Of a DNA stretch of 6,000 bases, positions 1-5,876 are shown piece after piece (positions within the stretch are counted from its first letter, which is position 1; each line of letters starts with the position of its first letter). A model generated the notes under the pieces. The model worked only from the letters and a program-made list of their open reading frames with translations, did no database searches and had not been told where the DNA came from. Location of the stretch: assembly GCA_900539175.1 (NCBI GenBank), contig UQAW01000137.1, positions 1 to 6,000 of the forward strand, given 5' to 3'. Source of the DNA: an uncultured Lachnospiraceae bacterium. GTDB lineage: Bacteria > Bacillota > Clostridia > Lachnospirales > Lachnospiraceae. The translations under genes were made by a program, and so were the position numbers.

Positions 1-75
1 GCTTGCCCGTCCAATATCCATGACCCTGCGCGTGCAAGCACGCTCCGGTTCATGGCTGCTGTCCGGGACTTTCAT
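1..75 (-). ncRNA. Structured RNA element, left copy (5' part only, HEARO/omega-RNA-like)
   Basis: This is the 5' portion of the same structured element seen complete or nearly complete at 5802-6000. Here it is read on the minus strand, running off the window at position 1. It begins with ATGAAAGTC (positions 75 to 67 on the minus strand) and contains the first enclosed hairpin, whose arms are 39-43 and 30-34. One base pair of that hairpin (42 with 31) is C-G here and U-A in the other copy, so the helix is kept by a compensatory change. The remaining helices would lie upstream of the window. Strand assignment rests on the right copy, where purine-rich GA-type internal loops make sense only on this reading. 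Family assignment is a guess; the structured nature is better supported. Confidence 0.5.
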
Positions 76-81
76 AGTAAA
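1..81 (-). repeat. Inverted repeat, left copy
   Basis: Reverse complement of 5796-5876 with 77 of 81 positions identical; mismatches are at 23, 31, 37 and 42. Identity stops sharply after position 81 on the gene side and is cut by the window edge on the other, so the true repeat is longer. The last ten bases on the gene side (72-81) read TTTACTATGA on the minus strand, and this stretch is shared by both copies. Confidence 0.93.
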
Positions 82-86
82 TAAAC

Positions 87-92
87 AAGGAG
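87..92 (+). promoter_or_regulatory. Ribosome binding site AAGGAG of the ATPase gene
   Basis: AAGGAG lies five bases before the ATG at 98. It fixes the start there rather than at the upstream in-frame ATG at 20, which lies inside the inverted repeat and has no such site. Confidence 0.85.
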
Positions 93-97
93 TGTCT

Positions 98-2542
98 ATG
101 AAGAAATCTATAAGCAAAATCCATGAGGAGCATCTTGACTCCCATACGGGACGGCTGCCAACTACACGTTATACCGCAGACCCCCATACAGGACTTACAT
201 CAGAACAGGTGGAAGAATATGTAAAAAATGGTTGGACAAACCGTGCGGTAGAGCCACCATCCAAAAGTATTACCGAAATAATCCACAGCAACCTATTCAC
301 TTATTTCAATCTTATTTTTTGCATCATCGCTTTGCTGCTGATCATTGTCGGTTCTTTCCGGGATCTTACATTTCTTCCGGTCATCATTGCCAATACTTTA
401 ATCGGAATCATCCAGGAAATCCGTGCAAAAGAAACCCTGGACAAACTTTCCGTATTGAATGCACCCAGGGCAAAAGTCATCCGTGACGGCAAAGAATCGG
501 AAATCCCTGCCGAAAAGCTGGTATTAGACGATATTGTTGTTTTCGGCGCCGGAAACCAGATCTGTGCGGATGCGATTGTTCTGGACGGAGAAGTTTCAGT
601 CAATGAATCGCTTCTGACCGGAGAAGCTGACGAAATCACAAAAAAACCGGGGGATCATCTGATGTCCGGCAGTTTTATCGTTTCGGGAAGCTGCCGCGCC
701 CGTCTGGATCAGGTAGGTGAGGATTCCTATATTTCCAAATTAACTCTGGAAGCTAAGGCTGCAAAAGAAGGCGAACAATCCGAAATGATCCGATCACTGG
801 ACAAACTGGTAAAGATGGTTGGTATCATCATCATCCCGATCGGTCTTCTGTTGTTCGGTCAGCAGTTTTTCTTTTCCCACGAGACATTTCGAAGCAGCGT
901 AACCTCCATGGTTGCCGCTGTGATCGGCATGATTCCCGAAGGGCTCTACCTCCTTGCAAGTGTAGCCCTGGTTGTCAGCGTCATGCGCCTCGCCGGAAAA
1001 AAAGTTCTTGTACACGATATGAAATGCATTGAAACTCTGGCACGTGTCAATGTTCTCTGTGTCGATAAGACCGGAACAATCACGGAAAACACCATGCATG
1101 TCAACGATATTATTGCCACAGATCAGTTTGATGCGGAACATATGCCGTCTCTGATCGAACTGGTCAGTGATTTTGCCGCAGCCATGTCAAATGACAATAT
1201 TACAATGGAGGCTCTGAAAAACTACTTTACAACGCCTGGTTCAAGAGTTCCGGTTTCTACCACCTCCTTTTCTTCCGCTTTCAAGTACAGCAGTGTAACA
1301 TTTGCAGAAGAGGCCTATGTTCTCGGAGCTCCGGAGTTTATCCTGCGCGAAGATTATGATCCGTATCGGGAACAAATTGAAGAACAGAGCACAAAGGGCT
1401 ATCGTGTTCTGGTTTTCGGCTCTTACGACGGAATACCAGACGGCAAAGCGCTCACCGGTAAAGTAACTCCCCTTGGGCTGATCCTCCTCTCGAATCCAAT
1501 TCGAAAAGAGGCGCCGGAAACGTTCCGCTATTTTAAAGAACAGGGAGTTGCAATCAAGGTAATCTCCGGTGATAATCCTGTAACCGTTTCAGAAGTTGCC
1601 AAACAGGCCGGAATCGCCGACGCGGAACAGTATGTGGATGCTTCCACACTGAAAAGCGAACAGGATATTGAGCGGGCGGTCCAGGAATATACCGTATTCG
1701 GACGTGTAACACCGAACCAGAAACGACAATTTGTTCAGGCACTGAAAAAGGCAGGAAAGACTGTCGCCATGACGGGTGACGGCGTCAATGATGTACTTGC
1801 CCTGAAAGATGCCGATTGTTCGGTAGCTATGGCATCCGGAAGTGATGCGGCTGCACAGGCTGCACAGCTTGTATTGCTGGAATCCAATTTTGCCTGTATG
1901 CCGTCGGTAGTCATGGAAGGCCGCCGTGTTGTTAACAACATCCAACGTTCTGCCAGTCTGTTTCTGGTCAAGAACATTTTTTCCTTCCTGATGTCCCTGT
2001 TTTCCGTATGCTTTATGATCACTTATCCGCTGGAACCGTCACAGATTTCACTGATCAGTATGTTTACCATCGGTATTCCGGCATTTTTCCTGGCCCTGCA
2101 GCCAAATAAAAACATTATCGAAGGACATTTTTTGACAAATGTACTGTTGAAGGCACTTCCGGCCGGCTTAACGGACGTGTTGGTGGTGGGTGCGCTTGTC
2201 ATTTTCGGACAGGAATTCGCTGTCAGTTCCATTGATATTTCCACAGCCTGCACCATGCTGCTGGCAATTGTAGGATTTATGATCCTCTTTAAAATCAGCC
2301 AGCCAATGAACAAGTTGAGATGGACCATCTGGTTCGGCTCTATCGCCGGTCTTTTGGTCTGCAGCATATTTCTCAGTGATCTGTTTGCCATCACTGGGAT
2401 GTCTGCAAAATGTATTATGCTGTTTGTATTATTTTCCATCGCTACGGAACCAATTCTGCGTTACAGCAGCATTGCTGTAGATTCTATTCGAAAATATTAT
2501 CAGCGGTTCAAAGAAAAAAGAGGGTTCAAAAAGACACTTTAA
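98..2542 (+). CDS. P-type cation-transporting ATPase, CtpE/Exp7-like
   Basis: An 814-residue ATP-driven cation pump of the inner membrane. All the core P-type signatures are visible: TGE of the actuator domain at 174-176, MIPEGL in membrane segment 4 at 278-283, the phosphorylation motif DKTGT with the acceptor Asp323, a short nucleotide-binding domain with LGAPE (409-413) and KGYR (433-436), SGDNP at 490-494, and the hinge motif TGDGVND at 559-565. There is no N-terminal metal-binding domain and no CPx motif, which argues against a heavy-metal pump. The segment reading FTIGIPAFF after the hinge replaces the Asp-containing membrane segment 6 of classical calcium pumps. This is the pattern of the CtpE (mycobacterial calcium uptake) and pneumococcal Exp7 subfamily. 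The substrate is probably Ca2+, but that is inferred from family resemblance. The start follows the AAGGAG site. A phosphoesterase gene follows after 68 bases. The inserted repeat ends only 16 bases upstream, so any original promoter has been displaced. Confidence 0.93.
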   Translation: MKKSISKIHEEHLDSHTGRLPTTRYTADPHTGLTSEQVEEYVKNGWTNRAVEPPSKSITEIIHSNLFTYFNLIFCIIALLLIIVGSFRDLTFLPVIIANTLIGIIQEIRAKETLDKLSVLNAPRAKVIRDGKESEIPAEKLVLDDIVVFGAGNQICADAIVLDGEVSVNESLLTGEADEITKKPGDHLMSGSFIVSGSCRARLDQVGEDSYISKLTLEAKAAKEGEQSEMIRSLDKLVKMVGIIIIPIGLLLFGQQFFFSHETFRSSVTSMVAAVIGMIPEGLYLLASVALVVSVMRLAGKKVLVHDMKCIETLARVNVLCVDKTGTITENTMHVNDIIATDQFDAEHMPSLIELVSDFAAAMSNDNITMEALKNYFTTPGSRVPVSTTSFSSAFKYSSVTFAEEAYVLGAPEFILREDYDPYREQIEEQSTKGYRVLVFGSYDGIPDGKALTGKVTPLGLILLSNPIRKEAPETFRYFKEQGVAIKVISGDNPVTVSEVAKQAGIADAEQYVDASTLKSEQDIERAVQEYTVFGRVTPNQKRQFVQALKKAGKTVAMTGDGVNDVLALKDADCSVAMASGSDAAAQAAQLVLLESNFACMPSVVMEGRRVVNNIQRSASLFLVKNIFSFLMSLFSVCFMITYPLEPSQISLISMFTIGIPAFFLALQPNKNIIEGHFLTNVLLKALPAGLTDVLVVGALVIFGQEFAVSSIDISTACTMLLAIVGFMILFKISQPMNKLRWTIWFGSIAGLLVCSIFLSDLFAITGMSAKCIMLFVLFSIATEPILRYSSIAVDSIRKYYQRFKEKRGFKKTL

Positions 2543-2610
2543 AACATTACTGTCCTGAGCCTTTCTTATTGATACAGGGGTTATTAATCTTATTCTGGGG
2601 AGAATAAAAC

Positions 2611-3804
2611 ATGATATTATACTTTATTGCGCTTTTTTATATACTTTTGAATTTTTATGTCATACTGCGCATCCTCCGATGGCTGAACAATTGCCACACC
2701 ATTTTTCGTAAACGTTGGTTTCATATTGCCTGTCCATTGGTTTATGCGCTTTTTGCCTCTTCCTTGCTGAGTGCTTTTCTTCTTCCTGCTTCTGATTTTC
2801 AGGTTCTTGTGAAAAAATTCAGCAATTACTGGCTGGGAACTTTTCTTTATATTCTGTTGATCTTTTTTATCACAGAAATTGCTGCGTTTCTGCTGAGGCG
2901 CATAAAACGGATACCTCGCCGCGGAACAGATGCCCATACGAAACTGCTTCGTATCAGTGGTCTCGTAATTCTGTTTTCCATTTTCTTATTTAGTATTTAT
3001 GGTTCATTTCATGCAAAACAGATAAAAATTAAAGAGTATCCGGTCACAATCCAAAAGCATGCCGGCGAACGAAAAGAACTGCGTATCGGCTTGGTTTCCG
3101 ATCTTCACCTGGGCTACAATGTAGGCGTTTCGGATGTTGAAAAAATGGTAGAAAAACTGAATGAACAGAATCTGGATCTTATCTGCATTGCCGGAGATAT
3201 CTACGATAACGATTTTGACGCGATTGATAACCCGGATGAAATCAGCCGTCTGCTTGGCAAACTTCAGTCTACCTACGGCACATTTGCCTGTTATGGAAAT
3301 CATGATGTCTCTGAGCAACTTCTCGGAGGTTTCTCCACAGAAGAGGGAATCCAATATCTACGTGACCCGCGAATGGATCAAATGTTGAAAAACGCCGGAA
3401 TTACCCCATTAACTGATGAGGCCCGGCTTATTGACCGCTCATTTTATCTGGTCGGCAGGCTTGACGCCTCGAAAACCGGTGTTTCCGGTCTGCGCCCCAA
3501 AACCATCGATGAATTTACCAAAACGCTGGATACCAGTAAACCCATCTTTGTATTGGAACATCAGCCCGGTGAATTAAAGGAAGAAGAAAAGTCCGGCGTC
3601 GATCTCTCTATGGCTGGTCATACGCATAATGGTCAATTATTCCCCGGGAATCTTCTGGTTTCTCTGATGTGGACGAATTCTTACGGCCATTACCAAAGCG
3701 GAGACTTCCATTCGATCGTGACCTCGGGACTTGGCGTATGGGGACCCAATATGCGAGTCGGTACAGACAGTGAAATTGTAATTATTGACGTCACATTTCA
3801 GTAA
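2611..3804 (+). CDS. Membrane-anchored metallophosphoesterase (YkuE/YaeI-like)
   Basis: A 397-residue protein with about four hydrophobic segments (roughly 2-23, 37-59, 73-95, 113-132) followed by a calcineurin-like phosphoesterase domain. The full dimetal set is present: DLH (Asp164, His166), GDIYD (Asp196), GNHD (Asn230, His231, Asp232), His317 in EHQPGE, and GHTHNGQ (His337, His339). Basic clusters after segments 1 and 3 suggest by the positive-inside rule that the catalytic domain faces outside; this is inference. The family hydrolyses phosphoesters, and YkuE/YaeI relatives and the LpxG lipid-A enzymes share this fold, but the substrate cannot be read from sequence. GGGGAG at 2597-2602 lies eight bases before the ATG. 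The gene follows the ATPase by 68 bases with no convincing terminator between, so co-transcription is plausible. It ends just before a strong hairpin. Confidence 0.9.
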   Translation: MILYFIALFYILLNFYVILRILRWLNNCHTIFRKRWFHIACPLVYALFASSLLSAFLLPASDFQVLVKKFSNYWLGTFLYILLIFFITEIAAFLLRRIKRIPRRGTDAHTKLLRISGLVILFSIFLFSIYGSFHAKQIKIKEYPVTIQKHAGERKELRIGLVSDLHLGYNVGVSDVEKMVEKLNEQNLDLICIAGDIYDNDFDAIDNPDEISRLLGKLQSTYGTFACYGNHDVSEQLLGGFSTEEGIQYLRDPRMDQMLKNAGITPLTDEARLIDRSFYLVGRLDASKTGVSGLRPKTIDEFTKTLDTSKPIFVLEHQPGELKEEEKSGVDLSMAGHTHNGQLFPGNLLVSLMWTNSYGHYQSGDFHSIVTSGLGVWGPNMRVGTDSEIVIIDVTFQ

Positions 3805-3810
3805 ACGCGC

Positions 3811-3861
3811 AGATACAAAAAGGGCTGCTGCATCTTATGGTGCAACAGCTCTTTTGTATCT
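3811..3861 (+). terminator. Long hairpin terminator after the phosphoesterase gene
   Basis: AGATACAAAA (3811-3820) pairs perfectly with TTTTGTATCT (3852-3861). The inner GC-rich arms 3822-3834 and 3839-3851 pair with one mismatch and two G-T wobbles. The hairpin starts seven bases after the stop codon at 3802-3804. The A-rich left foot and T-rich right foot make it usable as an intrinsic terminator in both directions. The T tract itself is only four bases. Confidence 0.75.
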
Positions 3862-3912
3862 TCTGATTTACAAAATAGATAACATTCAAGAAATGGATGT
3901 TCTGACACCTGC

Positions 3913-4055
3913 TAGAGCGTGTTTGAAAATTGCTTTCCGTGAGATGCGCATCCAAGTTTGTGGGAGATTTGCCTCAAATGAGGGAGACGTAGCGGGCTAC
4001 GTTGACCGAAAGTGGGGCGTGCAGATCGCGGGAATGAATTTTCAAACACGCTCTA
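3913..4055. mobile_element. MITE-like element with 19-bp terminal inverted repeats and TA ends
   Basis: Positions 3913-3931 are the exact reverse complement of 4037-4055, a 19-bp perfect terminal inverted repeat beginning TAGAGCGTG. Complementarity continues imperfectly for about another 20 bases inward, and the centre holds a perfect 6-bp hairpin (3987-3992 with 3997-4002). Both ends carry TA, as expected if TA is the duplicated target. That fits a non-autonomous derivative of an IS630/Tc1-mariner-type transposon. At 143 bp it has no room for a transposase. An open frame crosses it, but it has no ribosome site and no protein-like character. The transposon family is inferred from the TA ends only. 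Confidence 0.7.
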
Positions 4056-4136
4056 ATACATCGGTTCGTAAATAACTATACCAATAACGCAGAATCTTTC
4101 TTCGTTGGGGTAGTTATTTCGAAACCGATGTATTAG
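4053..4136. repeat. 84-bp imperfect palindrome between MITE and MraY-like gene
   Basis: Arms 4053-4066 and 4123-4136 pair perfectly over 14 bp. After a small interruption, 4070-4078 pairs with 4111-4119 over 9 bp, with weaker pairing further in and a loop around 4090-4102. Both ends carry TA (4054-4055 and 4134-4135), so it may be a second small transposon relic sharing its left TA with the neighbouring MITE. It ends four bases before the stop codon of the minus-strand gene, so it could also end that transcript, although no clear T tract follows. Confidence 0.65.
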
Positions 4137-4140
4137 TATC

Positions 4141-5103
4141 TTAGATCAATAACAGATATACAGCCGCCACCGAAACCACAATTTGTATAATCGCAAAGCG
4201 GAATACTGTCTGGGTATTTGACCAGCCTTTTATCTTTCTTACATGGTCATGAAGCGGCGTCCTTGTATTTTTCAGAATATGTATCTTCAGAAAACGAAGC
4301 AAAAATACTTTTACAAGTCCCAATCCTCCATCCAGAATCATCACAATCGCAGCGAGCAGGTACAGCACCGGAGCGCCTGTCTTCATAACTGCGACAGCAA
4401 TAAAAAATCCCATGGCGCGGGAACCGGCATCGCCCATCAACAACACACTTGGTGTTGCATTATACCACAGATAGCCGAGGATACATACAACAAACAAAAG
4501 AATGGTAAAGGCAAATCCCTTATCCATATCCAGAATCTGTCCAAGCACATAGATAGTCACCAGTGTGATGATACTGAGTGTACCGGACAATCCATCCACG
4601 CCATCCGAACAGTTTGTAACATTGATGGATACCCAAATCAGAATTACTGCAAGGATACAATATACTGCTGCCGGAAGTGTCACAGATATCCCAAGAGCTG
4701 CCAGTTCTATGGTGCTGCCGTTAAAGTGCACATAGGTCACAGCCGTAATCACTGCAACTGCCAGATCCAGAATCCCTTTCTTGTACTCATTCCAGGGTTT
4801 GTCCGAAGCATCATCCAGATAACCGGTCAGCATCTCAACAACCACCAGTGCCAGATAAATAATCATTTCCAGATTGATATCTGCGAACAATAAAGATGAA
4901 ACTGTAAATACCAGAATAAAAATAATACCTGCACCACGCGGCTTCCCCGCAGACAATTTTCCATCCACTGCAAATTCCCTGCCCAGATCTCTGGGGAGAA
5001 ATTTACTGCACTTCGATGTCATCAGGCAGGTAAACGCAAATGCAAACAAAATTCCTACAAATGCCACAAAAGGTGCATTACCATTCATAAAATAGCTAAT
5101 CAT
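4141..5103 (-). CDS. MraY-like phospho-N-acetylmuramoyl-pentapeptide transferase family protein
   Basis: A 320-residue polytopic membrane enzyme of the MraY/WecA family. These enzymes move a phospho-sugar from a UDP donor to polyprenyl phosphate on the cytoplasmic face. Family motifs are clear: the Asp pair in GYLDDASDKPW (Asp97, Asp98), NCSDGVDGLSG (164-174), GDAGS (224-228, containing the counterpart of the catalytic Asp), and PLHDHVRKIKGW near 283-294. That last motif is where true MraY has PLHHHFE..GW. The placement and flanks are MraY-like rather than WecA- or TagO-like. The middle histidine is Asp, and the usual K-GTPTMGG motif near the N-terminus is only SAGKPRGAG. It could be a diverged MraY or a paralogue with another sugar substrate. 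The start is ATG at 5103, with GGAGGA eight bases upstream. A longer GTG start at 5133 would fall at the predicted transcription start. Confidence 0.88.
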   Translation of the reverse strand: MISYFMNGNAPFVAFVGILFAFAFTCLMTSKCSKFLPRDLGREFAVDGKLSAGKPRGAGIIFILVFTVSSLLFADINLEMIIYLALVVVEMLTGYLDDASDKPWNEYKKGILDLAVAVITAVTYVHFNGSTIELAALGISVTLPAAVYCILAVILIWVSINVTNCSDGVDGLSGTLSIITLVTIYVLGQILDMDKGFAFTILLFVVCILGYLWYNATPSVLLMGDAGSRAMGFFIAVAVMKTGAPVLYLLAAIVMILDGGLGLVKVFLLRFLKIHILKNTRTPLHDHVRKIKGWSNTQTVFRFAIIQIVVSVAAVYLLLI

Positions 5104-5111
5104 TCGTAATT

Positions 5112-5117
5112 TCCTCC
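5112..5117 (-). promoter_or_regulatory. Ribosome binding site GGAGGA of the MraY-like gene
   Basis: A perfect Shine-Dalgarno sequence eight bases before the ATG at 5103. It decides the start against the in-frame GTG at 5133. Confidence 0.85.
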
Positions 5118-5135
5118 AAGTCTTTTGTCCCACTC

Positions 5136-5164
5136 ATTGTAGACCATTCTGTCCACGAAATCAA
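5136..5164 (-). promoter_or_regulatory. Sigma-A-type promoter of the MraY-like gene
   Basis: On the minus strand TTGATT (5159-5164) is followed after exactly 17 bases by TACAAT (5136-5141). Transcription would start near 5129, giving a leader of about 26 bases that contains the ribosome binding site. The gene is therefore probably expressed independently of the upstream acetyltransferase. Confidence 0.65.
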
Positions 5165-5234
5165 TAGACAACCTGGATTATCTTAATATTCTGTTCCACT
5201 TTCTCTCTTGACCATAAAATCTTACCCAGAAGTT

Positions 5235-5690
5235 TTATGCTTCGCGGTGAACATACATCCTGCTCATATCTGGCTCTCCATCACCTTGCACCATACACAA
5301 AAACTTCCAATCATAGCGTTCATAAAACGAAGTATGATCAGTGACAAGATAAAGTGTATCAATACCCTTTTTCTTCATATCTGCACAGACATAATTTAAC
5401 ATTTTCCCTGCAATTCCCTGACATCTATATTCTTCTTCAACATATACTGCACATACATTCGGTGTTAAATCTTTACGATTATGAAAATCGTTTTCAATTA
5501 CACCTAAACCTCCGACAATCCTATCATCTTTCCTGACAAGATACCATTGCGGTACTGATTTTTTATTGTTAATACACTCCTCAATACTCTTTGCATATGC
5601 TTCTATAGGGATTCCCCATTTTTGATAAAACCACTTTGCAGCTATTGAAGCCAGTTCACGATGTTCCCTTAATTTTATAAATTCAATCAT
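5235..5690 (-). CDS. GNAT family N-acetyltransferase
   Basis: A 151-residue soluble protein of normal length for a single-domain GNAT enzyme, which transfers an acetyl group from acetyl-CoA to an amine. The acetyl-CoA pyrophosphate loop appears as RCQGIA at 89-94 (pattern R/QxxGxG/A), after the beta strand containing CAVYVEEEYR. The typical C-terminal FYERYDW is at 122-128. The substrate is unknown. AGAGGAAA lies about eight bases before the ATG. The stop codon of a broken helix-turn-helix gene lies only three bases upstream of the ATG, so the two were probably one translationally coupled unit. That gene is now cut off by an inserted repeat, and no convincing promoter is left between the repeat and this gene. 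Its sequence looks more AT-rich than the ATPase gene. Confidence 0.88.
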   Translation of the reverse strand: MIEFIKLREHRELASIAAKWFYQKWGIPIEAYAKSIEECINNKKSVPQWYLVRKDDRIVGGLGVIENDFHNRKDLTPNVCAVYVEEEYRCQGIAGKMLNYVCADMKKKGIDTLYLVTDHTSFYERYDWKFLCMVQGDGEPDMSRMYVHREA

Positions 5691-5693
5691 GAT

Positions 5694-5801
5694 CTATTTC
5701 CTCTCATCCTCTTTTATCATATCCGCAGATAATCGTCCTTCCGTTAATAACCTCGTTACGTTACCTCTACTGATTTGTAAAATACTTGCTAAAACTTTAC
5801 T
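5694..5801 (-). pseudogene. C-terminal remnant of a helix-turn-helix protein gene, cut by the right repeat
   Basis: On the minus strand 35 codons run into a TAG at 5694-5696. They encode a plausible helix-turn-helix: SKVLASIL, then ISRGNVTRLL, then TEGRL, ending in a charged tail ADMIKEDERK. The reading starts exactly where the structured repeat begins, and no N-terminal domain is visible. The frame stays open through the start of the repeat, with an ATG at 5823-5825 that would give a 43-residue chimera, but no ribosome site supports it. The TAG lies three bases before the acetyltransferase ATG, an operon-like spacing that supports a real former gene. The regulator family cannot be named from so short a piece. 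Confidence 0.5.
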
Positions 5802-5876
5802 ATGAAAGTCCCGGACAGCAGCCATGAACCGGAGTGTGCCTGCACACGCAGGGCCATGGATATTGGACGGGCAAGC
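5796..5876 (+). repeat. Inverted repeat, right copy
   Basis: Reverse complement of 1-81 with four mismatches (5835, 5840, 5846, 5854). The comparison stops at 5876 only because the partner copy leaves the window. The first ten bases, TTTACTATGA, may be shared target site rather than element. Confidence 0.93.

Noticed and set aside
20..97. 26-codon N-terminal extension of the ATPase from an ATG at 20
   Set aside because: It is encoded by the inserted repeat, has no ribosome site, and resembles nothing in P-type ATPases. The ATG at 98 has a good AAGGAG.
2569..2596. Possible promoter TTGATA, 16 bases, TATTCT before the phosphoesterase gene
   Set aside because: The -10 box directly abuts the ribosome site, leaving a leader of only about eight bases. 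Co-transcription with the ATPase gene is at least as likely.
3785..4075. 96-codon plus-strand open frame overlapping the end of the phosphoesterase gene
   Set aside because: It runs through the terminator hairpin and the MITE, has no ribosome site and has no protein-like composition.
4243..4893. 216-codon plus-strand open frame
   Set aside because: It is a shadow of the MraY-like gene on the other strand; the translation is rich in His, Gln and Cys, typical of an antisense frame.
5104..5133. Ten-codon longer MraY-like protein from GTG at 5133
   Set aside because: The codons cover the ribosome binding site of the ATG at 5103, and the GTG coincides with the predicted transcription start.
5213..5239. 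7-bp CATAAAA/TTTTATG hairpin at the end of the GNAT gene
   Set aside because: It is AT-only, has a 13-base loop and overlaps the stop codon; too weak to call a terminator.
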